A stretch of DNA of 64,000 nucleotides from Niallia endozanthoxylica (GCF_008710145.1 NZ_VYKL01000026.1:220231-284230); one strand, 5' to 3'. Counted from the stretch's first letter, positions 16,860 to 25,940 are shown. The notes: generated from the sequence alone by a model not told the origin. Made by a program: numbers and translations.

Positions 16860-17917
16860 GAACAATAGCCTTAGTAAAAAGAATTTGCCTTGAGATGTTC
16901 CGTGATAAACGCACTCTTGCATTATTATTTGTTGCTCCATTGCTTATTTTAACGTTAATGTATTTACTGTTTAATGGAGGTACTGTAGAACCAAAACTAG
17001 GTGTTGTGAATGTAGAACAGGGTCTTATTAAGGAGCTCAAGAATGCAGATATTATAACGAAAGAATATGTAGAAGTGAGCGATGTTACAGATCTGATTGT
17101 AGAAGAGGAACTTGATGGTTTATTGCAAAAAGAGAATCAACAATTTACTTTAACTCTGTTAAATGGTGATCCAAGTATAGCAAAATCCCTGCAAGTGAAA
17201 GTGAGTCAAAATCTTTCAGCCTATGCACAATCCTCACTTATGAATCAAAGTACTGCTAAGATTACTCTGCCGAAGGTAAATATTGAAACGAATTATGTGT
17301 ATGGCAGCAATGATACTGTTTTTTTTGATGTCTTAAGTCCTGTTTTAATTGGCTTCTTTGTTTTCTTTTTTGTTTTTCTAATTTCAGGAATTGGGTTATT
17401 AAAGGAACGTACGACAGGGACTTTGGAACGGTTAATGTCAACTCCGATTCGCAGGGGAGAAATTGTTTCTGCTTATTTAATTGGTTTTGGTATGTTTGCG
17501 GTTATTCAAACCGTTATTGTCGTTTTCTATTCAATCAACGTATTAGACATTGTACTGATGGGCTCTATTTGGAATGTAATTTTAATTAATTTACTGTTAG
17601 CCTTAGTTGCTTTATCATTAGGTATTCTTCTTTCAACATTTGCAGCAACTGAATTTCAAATGGTTCAGTTTATACCCATTGCCATCATTCCACAGATATT
17701 CTTTTCCGGTATTTTGCCGCTTGAAGGGATGGTAGATTGGCTGCAATGGATTGGAAAGATCATGCCTTTATACTATGCAGCAGACGCATTAAAGGCAGTT
17801 ATGTATAAGGGGCTTGGTATTGGAGATATTATGGGAGATTTATTGGCTTTAGTTGTATTTGCCTTAATCTTCATTATACTAAATATTTTCGCTTTAAAAC
17901 GATATCGTAAGTTATAA
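16856..17917 (+). CDS. ABC-2 type permease
   Basis: A 353-residue permease. One N-terminal membrane helix (PLLILTLMYLLF) is followed by a large extracytoplasmic domain (about residues 45-155) and five C-terminal helices. Inside the latter is the conserved cytoplasmic segment LKERTTGTLERLMSTPIRRGE, the coupling element of ABC-2 exporters. With the ATPase gene it overlaps by ATGA, it should form a homodimeric-permease exporter. A TetR gene follows after 21 bases. Confidence 0.92.
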   Translation: MRTIALVKRICLEMFRDKRTLALLFVAPLLILTLMYLLFNGGTVEPKLGVVNVEQGLIKELKNADIITKEYVEVSDVTDLIVEEELDGLLQKENQQFTLTLLNGDPSIAKSLQVKVSQNLSAYAQSSLMNQSTAKITLPKVNIETNYVYGSNDTVFFDVLSPVLIGFFVFFFVFLISGIGLLKERTTGTLERLMSTPIRRGEIVSAYLIGFGMFAVIQTVIVVFYSINVLDIVLMGSIWNVILINLLLALVALSLGILLSTFAATEFQMVQFIPIAIIPQIFFSGILPLEGMVDWLQWIGKIMPLYYAADALKAVMYKGLGIGDIMGDLLALVVFALIFIILNIFALKRYRKL

Positions 17918-17938
17918 CGTAAAGGGGGTGGAATCATT

Positions 17939-18604
17939 TTGCCCAAGAAAAGCCTTTTAGATGAAATGATTGCTCAAACAAAATTGTCCAAAAAACAGAC
18001 AGATAAACAGCAAAAGATAGTAGAAGCAGCGGTGAAGATGTTTGCCTCAAACGGTTATGCTAATACATCAACAAGTGAGATAGCGAAGGTGGCCGGCGTG
18101 TCGGAAGGGACTATTTTTCGGCATTATGGAACAAAGGATAATCTATTGCTTGCCGTTATTCTTCCTTTCATTAAAGAGTCTCTACCATCAATGGCTGAGA
18201 ATGTTTTTAAAGAGGTTTTTTTAGAGGATGAAAGTTTTGAAAGCTTTCTGCGGGCTCTGATAATCAATCGATGGCATTTTCTTTCAGACAATAAAGAGCT
18301 TTTTAAAGTAATTGTGAAAGAGCTTTTATATAATGAGAATCTGAAAAACGAGCTCCTACCATTTTTTACTGAAAATATCTTAAAACGGCTGAATAAGGTG
18401 ATTGATTATTATAAAAGCCGAGGAGAACTTATGGATCTCCCAAGTGAGAAGGTTTTAAAAATGATGTTGACAGTAATATTTGGTTATTTTGTATCTGAAT
18501 TTGTGTTATTTCCTGTAGCTTCCGATGAAATTAAGGATAAAGACTTTGATACCATAGTTCGGTTTATCATGGATGGAATTAGAAAAGAAACTGTAGAAGG
18601 TTAA
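17939..18604 (+). CDS. TetR/AcrR family repressor
   Basis: A 221-residue regulator with an N-terminal helix-turn-helix (STSEIAKVAGVSEGTIFRHYGTKDNLL, residues about 41-66) and a helical ligand-binding domain. The start is TTG at 17939 behind AAAGGGGGTGG. It is the last gene of the exporter operon and very probably represses it through the two GTGAGTA palindromes upstream of the ATPase gene. The inducing ligand is not predictable. Confidence 0.9.
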   Translation: MPKKSLLDEMIAQTKLSKKQTDKQQKIVEAAVKMFASNGYANTSTSEIAKVAGVSEGTIFRHYGTKDNLLLAVILPFIKESLPSMAENVFKEVFLEDESFESFLRALIINRWHFLSDNKELFKVIVKELLYNENLKNELLPFFTENILKRLNKVIDYYKSRGELMDLPSEKVLKMMLTVIFGYFVSEFVLFPVASDEIKDKDFDTIVRFIMDGIRKETVEG

Positions 18605-18616
18605 AAAGAAAGTATT

Positions 18617-18653
18617 AGGGAGAGCTTGAACCATGGTCTGCTCTCCCTTTTTA
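18617..18653 (+). terminator. intrinsic terminator of the exporter operon
   Basis: AGGGAGAGC and GCTCTCCCT form a 9-bp stem followed by TTTTT. Confidence 0.85.
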
Positions 18654-18919
18654 CATCAATGAGATATAGGTAATACTTTATATACTCAGTCTTTCACGTC
18701 AACGCTGGCATTCTTAGTAAGCTTTTTAACCTTGAAAGTGAATTACTTAATAGAAACGCCAATTTAAGGATGAAGAAAAAAAGTGTTGGAAATAAGCGAA
18801 AGAGAATATTCAAAGTATATCCCTCCACATTGAAGTTTAGTGTTTAACTTACAACACTAATGTTACTATTCGCTAAAAATGAGAAATTCAATCATAGAAG
18901 AAGGAAAGTTAGGAAAAGA
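18654..18919. other. intergenic stretch without gene
   Basis: About 265 AT-rich bases between the exporter terminator and the terminator of the next small gene. I see no frame with a ribosome site and no RNA motif I can name. Confidence 0.45.
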
Positions 18920-18944
18920 AATAAACGCCAGAATTGGCGTTCAT
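18920..18944 (-). terminator. terminator of the small minus-strand gene
   Basis: AACGCCA and TGGCGTT flank a short loop; on the minus strand a T-rich tail follows. Confidence 0.65.
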
Positions 18945-18950
18945 TTCTAA

Positions 18951-19094
18951 TTACTGTAGATTATTTTTTTGTGAGTTTTCATTTATTAAATTCCGAACAT
19001 CTTTTACCATCTCTTCGAATGTTTGATTGACATGATTCATGATAGAATCTTGGGGAGAATGTTGACTCAACTTATTGCTATTCTGTTTTTTCAC
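18951..19094 (-). CDS. small polar hypothetical protein, 47 residues
   Basis: Read from GTG at 19092-19094, with GGAGGTG five bases before it. The product is 47 residues, very polar, with a predicted amphipathic helix (NHVNQTFEEMVKDVRNLINE) after an Asn/Ser-rich head. The frame stays open far upstream, but only this start has a ribosome site. The short length and good translation signals suggest a real small protein. I do not recognise the family. Confidence 0.6.
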   Translation of the reverse strand: MKKQNSNKLSQHSPQDSIMNHVNQTFEEMVKDVRNLINENSQKNNLQ

Positions 19095-19235
19095 CTTATT
19101 CACCTCCGCTGAAGTTAGCGTGTGTAATGTGTTGATAAATATTCCACTGCGAGAGATGTAATTTTCAATGGTACTTTTTGATAGGATAGAAAAAAGAATG
19201 AAGTTCATTTTATTTTGTGAAAGGAGTAAAAATAA

Positions 19236-20189
19236 ATGACACATAATGAATTAGCTACTTTTGCGGGCGGGTGTTTTTGGTGTATGGTAGAACCCTTTGA
19301 CCAACAACCTGGAATAATAGAGGTGGTATCAGGCTATACCGGAGGGCATACTGAAAACCCAACCTATGATGAAGTATGCACAGAAACAACAGGCCATTTC
19401 GAAGCTGTTCAAATTACGTTTGACCCCACCATTTTTCCGTATCAAAAATTATTGGATTTATTTTGGCAGCAAATTGATCCGACTGATGCGGGAGGACAAT
19501 TTAATGATCGTGGAACTTCCTATCGCACGGCCATCTTTTGTCATAATGAAGAACAACATAAGCTCGCAGAAGCCTCTAAAGAAGAGTTAAGTAAAAGTGG
19601 TAAGTTTAAAAAGCCCATTGTAACTGAAATACTTCTAGCTGCCGCTTTTTATAAAGCGGAAGAAAAGCACCAATATTATTATAAAAAGATACCGTTTCAT
19701 TATAATTTATATAAAGAAGGCTCCGGACGGGCAAAGTTTATCCGTGAAAACTGGAAAACAAGAAAAAGTGACGAACAATTAAGGGAGGAACTGACCCCGA
19801 TACAATATGAGGTAACAAGAAAAAGTGCAACAGAGCCTCCATTTCAAAACCAATACTGGAATCATCATGCAGAAGGGATTTATGTTGATATCATTTCGGG
19901 AGAACCATTATTTAGTTCTTTGGATAAATATGATGCTGGATGCGGCTGGCCGAGCTTTACCAAACCATTACGAAGAAATGAATTAGAGGAAAGGTTTGAC
20001 ACCTCTCACGGTTTACGCAGGATTGAGGTTCGAGCAAAAACCTCTGATTCGCATTTAGGGCATGTGTTTGACGATGGACCTGAACCATATGGAGCGCGTT
20101 ATTGCATTAACTCTGCGGCCCTTCGCTTTGTCCCGAAAGATCAACTTGATGAAGAAGGCTATGGTGTATTTAAAAGTTTATTTACATAA
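19236..20189 (+). CDS. msrAB: bifunctional methionine sulfoxide reductase MsrAB
   Basis: A 317-residue fusion. The N-terminal MsrA domain (about 1-150) has the catalytic Cys13 in GGCFWC and reduces the S form of methionine sulfoxide. The C-terminal MsrB domain (about 170-310) has CGWPSF and the active Cys in [12 protein letters not shown] and reduces the R form. The zinc-binding CxxC pairs of many MsrB domains are absent here, as in other Bacillus-type MsrB. The fused form repairs both isomers in cytoplasmic proteins under oxidative stress. GAAAGGAG precedes the ATG. It is monocistronic with a terminator. Confidence 0.93.
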   Translation: MTHNELATFAGGCFWCMVEPFDQQPGIIEVVSGYTGGHTENPTYDEVCTETTGHFEAVQITFDPTIFPYQKLLDLFWQQIDPTDAGGQFNDRGTSYRTAIFCHNEEQHKLAEASKEELSKSGKFKKPIVTEILLAAAFYKAEEKHQYYYKKIPFHYNLYKEGSGRAKFIRENWKTRKSDEQLREELTPIQYEVTRKSATEPPFQNQYWNHHAEGIYVDIISGEPLFSSLDKYDAGCGWPSFTKPLRRNELEERFDTSHGLRRIEVRAKTSDSHLGHVFDDGPEPYGARYCINSAALRFVPKDQLDEEGYGVFKSLFT

Positions 20190-20196
20190 TAAAAGT

Positions 20197-20239
20197 AAAA
20201 ACACACTGCTCCTTTAAAGGAAAAGTGTGTTTTTTTATG
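20197..20239 (+). terminator. intrinsic terminator after msrAB
   Basis: AAAACACAC and GTGTGTTTT form the stem, with seven T in all at the 3' side. Confidence 0.8.
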
Positions 20240-20248
20240 ACTTTATTC

Positions 20249-20476
20249 TTATTCATAAATATATAAATAACTTTCAACGAATTCACATACATCATTAGTA
20301 TTTAATGTATTTTTCTTTAATTCCTTTTCAGCTTCCCTTATATAAGGAAGGTATTGTGGAATGTTTTTCAGTTCTTTGATGGAAATTTCCCCGTTAACTA
20401 ATTGCAGGGCTGCTTTTTGAATCTCTTCATTTTCGGCTTGATATAATAGAAAAGCAAGACAACTAATACGATCCAT
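20249..20476 (-). CDS. hypothetical protein, 75 residues
   Basis: A small helical protein with MDRISCLAFLLYQAENEE at the start and an acidic tail. ATG at 20474-20476 is chosen because AAAGGTGG lies eight bases upstream; a GTG four codons earlier lies inside that ribosome site. It has no membrane span or known motif. It is convergent with msrAB. Confidence 0.7.
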   Translation of the reverse strand: MDRISCLAFLLYQAENEEIQKAALQLVNGEISIKELKNIPQYLPYIREAEKELKKNTLNTNDVCEFVESYLYIYE

Positions 20477-20753
20477 TTTCAATTCCACCTTTCCGAAAAG
20501 ATTGTTCTAGTTTATTTCTCTTCATTATATTTCAACATAAATATGACAAAATCCTCCTATATAATTGGGAAATACTATTCAAAATGATTGGATTTGTCCA
20601 ATTCGTTGTTAGGAAAAAAGAAAAAATAGGTAAAAAGTGTGGGGAATTTGTAAATTTATTTGCAAAAAACAGTTAAAACTATTAACACTATGAATAAATT
20701 AGTTTATCATTGTAAGTGTTTAAAATAGAAAATTGAAGAAAGGGAGAGAAATA

Positions 20754-21158
20754 ATGGGAGTACGTTTCTTAAAAATCGCAGCTGTATACTTTTTGATAGC
20801 TGTAGTACTTGGACTTGTAATGGGAATCATTCATAACTTTTCATTTACCTCAGTCCATGCACATTTAAATTTATTAGGTTGGGTTTCAATGGCACTTTTT
20901 GGACTTATTTATTGCATCTTCCCAAAAGCAGGCGAAACGAAATTGGCAAAGACACATTTTTGGCTGCACAATATCGGTTTACCATTGATGCAAGGAGTGT
21001 TATTCGTTCAATTAGTCACAGGTAATCAAGCGCTTGTAGTTGGTACCATTATTGGATCATTACTGCTTGTGCTTGGAGTAGTGTTATTTGTTATTAATGT
21101 GCTTGCTCACATTAAAACAAGCAATTCTATTTTTTCAGGTAAAGATATTTCTATGTAA
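20754..21158 (+). CDS. small heme-copper oxidase subunit I-like membrane protein
   Basis: A 134-residue protein with four membrane helices. The segment VHAHLNLLGWVSMALFGLIY matches the region of cbb3/heme-copper oxidase subunit I that carries heme-ligating histidines, and IHNF and HFWLHNIG add further His. It is far too short for an oxidase subunit. Related short proteins are widespread in Bacillaceae and annotated as cytochrome c oxidase-like, with no proven activity. A role in heme or quinone-linked membrane chemistry is inference. ATG at 20754 follows AAGGGAGAG. Confidence 0.75.
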   Translation: MGVRFLKIAAVYFLIAVVLGLVMGIIHNFSFTSVHAHLNLLGWVSMALFGLIYCIFPKAGETKLAKTHFWLHNIGLPLMQGVLFVQLVTGNQALVVGTIIGSLLLVLGVVLFVINVLAHIKTSNSIFSGKDISM

Positions 21159-21160
21159 CA

Positions 21161-21205
21161 AACAACAAAGAAGTTCCCAGATTTCCGGGAACTTCTTTGT
21201 TGTTA
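21161..21205 (+). terminator. strong symmetrical hairpin terminator
   Basis: An 18-bp perfect stem (21161-21178 with 21187-21204), beginning AACAACAAAGAAG and ending CTTCTTTGTTGTT. Confidence 0.8.
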
Positions 21206-21251
21206 ATAGAATGATTCGGTATAATCGAAATAACAGTCTAAATTTATATAA

Positions 21252-21307
21252 AGAAAAAGGATAACCAAAGGTAATTCATTTCCTTTTTTAGGTTATCCCT
21301 TTTTTCG
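21252..21307. terminator. bidirectional hairpin
   Basis: AAGGATAACC (21257-21266) pairs with GGTTATCC.. (21291-21300), flanked by A-run and T-run. It terminates the minus-strand small gene. Confidence 0.75.
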
Positions 21308-21336
21308 TAATAAATGATTTTTTTCGTCCTTTTCTC

Positions 21337-21480
21337 TTAGACAACTTGGATTTCATTTTCTTTTACCAATACCACTTTTCTTGGTGATTTCTCACTTCTT
21401 ATTTCATATCGTCCGTTTCTATAATCATATAATATGATATAAATATCACCATCAAACAGAACTTTGTCATTAATCGTCAT
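21337..21480 (-). CDS. small hypothetical protein, 47 residues
   Basis: Read from ATG at 21478-21480 behind AAAGGAGGAAC. The 47-residue product looks like a small beta-sheet protein: FDGDIYIILYDY then GRYEIRSEKSP and VVLVKENEIQVV. The pattern of alternating hydrophobic residues and charged turns suggests an SH3-like or KOW-like barrel, which is inference. A perfect ribosome site and a terminator on the same strand support it. I cannot name a family. Confidence 0.7.
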   Translation of the reverse strand: MTINDKVLFDGDIYIILYDYRNGRYEIRSEKSPRKVVLVKENEIQVV

Positions 21481-21718
21481 AATAAGTTCCTCCTTTGTTT
21501 ATCTATATAGTAGTTTAATATAATATCAGGATAAATTCTGTGGCTTTGTGATATTATCTTACATGAAAAATGTAAGATGTGAAGTAATAATATGTATATT
21601 TTTTGTAAAAATTAATAAAATTAAGTCGAATATTACGATGAAGTGGACTAGTAGTGTTTGCATGTAAATAAAATTTTTAACAATAGAAGATAACAATTAC
21701 ATACAAAGAGTGATGAAA

Positions 21719-23089
21719 ATGGAAAATTACAATGAAATAGTAAAAAAGCAGAGGGAATTTTTTTTAGAAGGGAAAACAAAAAGTCTTGCTTATCGAATGC
21801 AGGCGCTTCGACTATTAAGAGAAATAATTAAGTTAAATGAAAAAAGTCTAATGGATGCCCTTAAAGAAGATTTAAATAAAAATCCCTTCGAATCGTATAT
21901 GTCGGAAATTGGAATGCTGTTAGGAGAAATTAGTTTTACTTTGAAACATTTGAAGAAATGGTCTGAACCTAGACGGGTGAAAGCTACTATGGCTCAGTTC
22001 GGATCGAAAAGTGTCATTTATCCGGAACCATATGGTGTAACGCTAATCATCTCTCCTTGGAATTACCCCTTTCAATTAGCCTTTGCTCCGTTAATTGGTG
22101 CTATAGCGGCTGGAAATTGTTCTATAATAAAACCTTCTGAATTAACTCCAATAACAGCGAAGTTAATAGGTGACCTTATTTCACAGTCTTTTCCAGAAGA
22201 ATATATAACAGTTATTCAGGGAGGGGTAGAAACAAGTCAAGCCTTACTAAAGGAGAAATTTGATTATATCTTTTTTACTGGCAGTGTTGCTGTTGGTAAA
22301 GTAATCATGGAAGCAGCAGCAAAAACTCTTACTCCTGTCACGCTTGAATTGGGTGGTAAAAGTCCTTGTATTGTTCATAAAGATGCTAATTTACCACTTG
22401 CTGCTAAAAGAATTGCCTGGGGGAAATTTATTAATGCGGGTCAAACATGTGTAGCTCCCGATTATATTTATGCTCATTCCGAAGTGAAGGAAGAATTTTT
22501 ACAGTATCTTATACAATCAATAAAAGCTTTATATTCAGAAGATGTTCTTTTGAAGGGAGAATTCACCCGGATTGTCTCCAAAAAGCACTTTGAGAGACTA
22601 ACGGGATTCCTTTCAGAAGATAAAATTCATTATGGAGGTAGGTATGAATCTTCCTCCTTAATGATAGAGCCAACAATCTTAGATAATGTGACATGGGATG
22701 ATTTTGTCATGAAGGATGAGATATTTGGCCCCATATTGCCTGTTTTAAGTTACGAAGATACTTCTAATATGATTAATACAATAACAGAGAGGCCAAAGCC
22801 CCTTGCTCTTTATATTTTTTCAGAAAACAAAGCTTTTCAAAATAGGGTTCTTGATGGGATATCGTTCGGGGGAGGATGTATCAATGATACAATCTTTCAT
22901 TTGAGCTCCCCCTATCTGCCCTTTGGAGGTGTTGGAGAAAGCGGGGTGGGTGCCTACCATGGGAAAGGGAGTTTTGATACATTTACACATGAAAAAAGTA
23001 TCTTAAAGCAAACGACCCGTTTTGATTTACCATTAAGGTATCCAAATCGAAAAAATGCATTGGAAACCTTAAAACGACTTCTGAAATGA
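21719..23089 (+). CDS. aldehyde dehydrogenase, class 3 type (YwdH-like)
   Basis: A 456-residue NAD(P)-dependent aldehyde dehydrogenase. Catalytic features: SPWNYPFQ, the general base Glu in TLELGGKSP and the nucleophile Cys in NAGQTCVAPDY. The short family without an N-terminal extension and with the C-terminal FGGVGESGVGAYHG is the class 3 (fatty aldehyde) group, like B. subtilis YwdH. It oxidises medium or long-chain aldehydes to acids. The start is the ATG at 21719, eight bases behind AAAGAG; an earlier GTG/ATG (21710/21713) overlaps that site. It is monocistronic. Confidence 0.9.
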   Translation: MENYNEIVKKQREFFLEGKTKSLAYRMQALRLLREIIKLNEKSLMDALKEDLNKNPFESYMSEIGMLLGEISFTLKHLKKWSEPRRVKATMAQFGSKSVIYPEPYGVTLIISPWNYPFQLAFAPLIGAIAAGNCSIIKPSELTPITAKLIGDLISQSFPEEYITVIQGGVETSQALLKEKFDYIFFTGSVAVGKVIMEAAAKTLTPVTLELGGKSPCIVHKDANLPLAAKRIAWGKFINAGQTCVAPDYIYAHSEVKEEFLQYLIQSIKALYSEDVLLKGEFTRIVSKKHFERLTGFLSEDKIHYGGRYESSSLMIEPTILDNVTWDDFVMKDEIFGPILPVLSYEDTSNMINTITERPKPLALYIFSENKAFQNRVLDGISFGGGCINDTIFHLSSPYLPFGGVGESGVGAYHGKGSFDTFTHEKSILKQTTRFDLPLRYPNRKNALETLKRLLK

Positions 23090-23091
23090 CG

Positions 23092-23147
23092 AAAGGTGTA
23101 AGGAGCTAAAAGGGACAAAGGTCTTACTAGCTACCTTACACCTTTTT
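23092..23147 (+). terminator. intrinsic terminator after the aldehyde dehydrogenase
   Basis: AAAGGTGTAAGGAGCT pairs with AGCTACCTTACACCTTT (one mismatch), then TT. Confidence 0.85.
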
Positions 23148-23220
23148 GCCAATTTTACTTATACATAGAAACGGGTTAAGCCTCTCAAAATAATTAAAGA
23201 TGTGAAGGAGGTTTGTTGGG

Positions 23221-24600
23221 ATGAAAAAAGCTGCTTGTGGACCTGATGATAAAGTTTTATCTTGGTGGCAATTATCGTTAGTTGGTGTGGGCTGTATTAT
23301 CGGGACTGGTTTTTTCCTTGCCTCGGGGCTAGCGATTAGGTTAACTGGTGCTTCTGTGATGATTATTTTTATCATTGCCGCTGTTGGAACTTATATTGTA
23401 GGTGAGGCACTTGGGAAATTAGCTGCTCATGATCCTCAAAAAGGTTCGTTTCGTACTTACGCCAAAAACGCGTTTGGAAGATGGGCCGGTTTTGGCAGTG
23501 GCTGGGTATACTGGTGCTCAGAAATTTTAATTGTCGGCAGTCAATTGACAGCCTTGTCCATTTTTACCCGTTTTTGGTTTCCAAATATTCCTCTTTGGAT
23601 TTTGGCTTCAATCTATGCTGTACTAGGTATTGTTGTTGTTCTGTTAGGGGCAAGTGGTTTTGAAAAGGCAGAAAACATCTTTGCTATTACAAAAGTGTCA
23701 GCTATTCTAATGTTTATCATCTTAGCGGTTGCTGGAATCATCGGTCTGATAAATGGAGGAGGGGACAAGCTTTATATTCCTAATCGACCGCATGAATTTT
23801 TCAAAGACGGACTTATTGGGTTCTGGTCAGCTTTAATATTTGGTTTTTATGCATTTGGCGGAATTGAAATTATGGGGATGATGACACCAAGACTCCGTAA
23901 TAAAGAAGATGCTAGAAAGGCTAATTCAGTTATGCTCTTAATGTTAACGACGATTTATTTACTTTCTGTAGGGCTTGCTGTTATTTTGGCAGCAAACAAT
24001 CAGTTCGCTGCTGATAAAAGTCCGTTTGTTGTGGCTATGGAACGCTACAATCTTGCCTTTTTTCCACATGTATTTAATGGTGCCATTATTGTAGCGGGTT
24101 TTTCAACGATGACTGCATCCTTGTTTGCCGTCACAAATATGTTGGTGACTTTGTCTGAAGATGGAGATGCTCCTAAGCTTTTTTCCAAAAAAGGCAAGCT
24201 TAAGGTGCCGCCTTTTGCTCTTTTACTTACTATTTGCGGGTTAATATCAAGTATCATAACAGGACTGCTCATGCCTGATACTGTCTATGAGTACATAACC
24301 ACTGCGGCAGGGCTTATGCTTCTATATAACTGGATATTTGTATTATTTGCCTATCCAAGGATATTGGAATTGTCAACTTGGGAAAAAGTAAAGCAATGGG
24401 TTGGATTCCTTTTAATTCTATTAGCTGTCAGTGGAACGTTATGGGATAAAGCAAGCCGTCCTGGATTTTTTATCAGTTTAATATTTGTAGCCATTATTGG
24501 CATTGTGCTATTGTTCATGAAGCGTCATTGGAAAAAGACTGACAAAAAGGAAATCGAACCACCTCAAATGTGGGAGTTGCTCAATTTTGCAAAAAAATAG
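23221..24600 (+). CDS. amino acid permease (APC superfamily, AAT type)
   Basis: A 459-residue transporter with twelve membrane helices. GVGCIIGTGFFLASG in the first helix is the substrate-contact loop of the APC fold, and GSFRTYAKNAFGRWAGFGSGWVYW follows as in amino-acid/proton symporters. The conserved FYAFGGIEIMG of helix 6 is present. Substrate probably an amino acid, which one is not readable. GAAGGAGG precedes the ATG. No T-box or other leader is visible in the short upstream gap. It is monocistronic. Confidence 0.9.
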   Translation: MKKAACGPDDKVLSWWQLSLVGVGCIIGTGFFLASGLAIRLTGASVMIIFIIAAVGTYIVGEALGKLAAHDPQKGSFRTYAKNAFGRWAGFGSGWVYWCSEILIVGSQLTALSIFTRFWFPNIPLWILASIYAVLGIVVVLLGASGFEKAENIFAITKVSAILMFIILAVAGIIGLINGGGDKLYIPNRPHEFFKDGLIGFWSALIFGFYAFGGIEIMGMMTPRLRNKEDARKANSVMLLMLTTIYLLSVGLAVILAANNQFAADKSPFVVAMERYNLAFFPHVFNGAIIVAGFSTMTASLFAVTNMLVTLSEDGDAPKLFSKKGKLKVPPFALLLTICGLISSIITGLLMPDTVYEYITTAAGLMLLYNWIFVLFAYPRILELSTWEKVKQWVGFLLILLAVSGTLWDKASRPGFFISLIFVAIIGIVLLFMKRHWKKTDKKEIEPPQMWELLNFAKK

Positions 24601-24604
24601 TTCT

Positions 24605-24650
24605 AGAGACAAAAACACATGGCTTTATTTTTTCATGTGTTTTTGTCTCT
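24605..24650. terminator. intrinsic terminator
   Basis: A 17-bp perfect stem, AGAGACAAAAACACATG with its complement, around a 12-base T-rich loop. Confidence 0.85.
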
Positions 24651-24740
24651 GATAAGGTTCGAACATATGGAAGACTTATTATTATAATTATGATTTGAAT
24701 CTTTTGAGGGCACATTAATAATAGAAGGGAGTGAGTGTAC

Positions 24741-25234
24741 TTGAGAAAAAATAAGGTAGACAGGATCATCGAAGTCACATCTTGGGTTATTATGTCTTTA
24801 CTCTTATTAAAATTCGTCAAACGAAATAGAATCGAAATAGAATTCGGGAAGCAGAGGTCATTTTTCTCTCAAAGCAATTTATGACCTGGTTTTTTGGACT
24901 ATTAGTAGTTGAGAAGGGGCTTATTAGTTATCCATCTCGCTTATTCTTTAGGAAAGCGACGAAATCAAGCTTCACTTTTGAATATTTTATCTTTCCGTCC
25001 TTCTGTGTATTATTTAATCTGTACTACCCAGAAAAAAGAAGCAGCATCTTGAAAATATTATATTATTGTGTATACTCAGCCTTTATTACTTCCTTTGAAT
25101 TGTTTGCGGTCAGGTTCACGAACTTAATTTCCTATAAGAATTGGAAGTGGTATTGGACTTTTTCCACTTTATGTCTTACTTTTTACTTGTCACACTTAAA
25201 TCATAAGTGGTTTTTTAAGGACTTTAATAAATAA
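24741..25234 (+). pseudogene. CBO0543 family membrane protein, frameshifted
   Basis: Two consecutive frames together make one CBO0543-type membrane protein. The first begins with TTG at 24741 behind AGAAGGGAG and reads RKNKVDRIIEVTSW ... LLLKFVKRNRI. It then drifts into stop at about 24881. The second frame carries the rest (REAEVIFLSKQF, TWFFGLLVVEKGLISYPSR ... NWKWYWTFSTLCLTFYL). The break is an 11-bp direct repeat, GAAATAGAATC (24823-24833) and GAAATAGAATT (24834-24844). Removing one copy restores a single frame of about 160 residues, the usual size. Family function is unknown. The lesion looks like slipped-strand duplication rather than a base-call error. Confidence 0.78.
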
Positions 25235-25242
25235 TAAATATC

Positions 25243-25287
25243 AAAAAGCCTTCACGCAAGATATAGAAATCTTTCTATGTGAAGGCA
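25243..25287 (-). terminator. terminator hairpin shared by convergent genes
   Basis: GCCTTCAC and GTGAAGGC form the outer stem and ATAGAAA..TTTCTAT an inner one. On the minus strand TTTTT follows. Confidence 0.75.
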
Positions 25288-25294
25288 ATCATTG

Positions 25295-25513
25295 TTAAAT
25301 ATTATTTTGTATTTCCTCATCAAACATTTCCTTTTGACGAGTAATGATATCGATAGCTTGATCTGAAATATGACTTAATTCCTGATAAAGCGCTGTTGAG
25401 GAACGACTGTCTCCTTCCTGAACCTCGTTAAAAATTTGCTCAGCTAATTGACGGCGTTTATGGCCAATTTCTCTCAACTCATCACCCAATTTTTCTAATT
25501 GCTTTCGGTCCAA
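25295..25513 (-). CDS. hypothetical coiled-coil protein, 72 residues
   Basis: Read from TTG at 25511-25513 with GGAGG before it. The product is charged and helical (RKQLEKLGDELREIGHKRRQLAEQ, then ISDQAIDIITRQKEMFDEEI) with heptad-like spacing of Leu and Ile, so a short coiled coil is likely. It has no Cys and no membrane segment. I do not recognise the family. It is followed by a terminator on the same strand. Confidence 0.7.
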   Translation of the reverse strand: MDRKQLEKLGDELREIGHKRRQLAEQIFNEVQEGDSRSSTALYQELSHISDQAIDIITRQKEMFDEEIQNNI

Positions 25514-25652
25514 GTTAAATCCTCCTTATTCCTTGCGTAAGTCTATTAATCTTTAGTCCAATAAGTTGAACAACAACTTTTATTATTATGTACGGCTGCC
25601 TTTTTTATATTCACTTTCTTCTATTCCAAGCAGGCGATAGTGTTGTAAGTAA

Positions 25653-25688
25653 TAAAAGGAAATTCTTAATTAAAAGGAAATTCTTAAT
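25653..25688 (+). repeat. 18-bp tandem duplication
   Basis: TAAAAGGAAATTCTTAAT occurs twice in immediate succession (25653-25670, 25671-25688) with no mismatch, about 40 bases before the tRNA promoter. It lies in non-coding DNA. Confidence 0.85.
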
Positions 25689-25727
25689 TAAATGATTAAC
25701 TAAGTTCAGAAAAGATGAACAATGAGG

Positions 25728-25756
25728 TTGACTTCGATGAATTTATACTATAGTAT
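25728..25756 (+). promoter_or_regulatory. promoter of the tRNA pair
   Basis: TTGACT (25728-25733), 17 bases, TAGTAT (25751-25756). It is the only convincing vegetative promoter between the upstream gene and the tRNAs. Confidence 0.5.
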
Positions 25757-25865
25757 GTTAAGAGTTAATGAAAACTGTACCAAAAAAGAAGCTGATTGGA
25801 AAAGCTTCAAGATATGGAAGCAGACCTTGTTAACATAAGTATGCTCGTTCATATTTTTCTATTGT

Positions 25866-25939
<74 letters not shown>

Positions 25940-25940
25940 T

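Noticed and set aside
24823..24844. Assembly or base-call error as cause of the CBO0543 frameshift
   Set aside because: An exact-length 11-bp tandem copy is a typical slippage product, not a homopolymer miscount; kept as a real lesion pending read-level proof.
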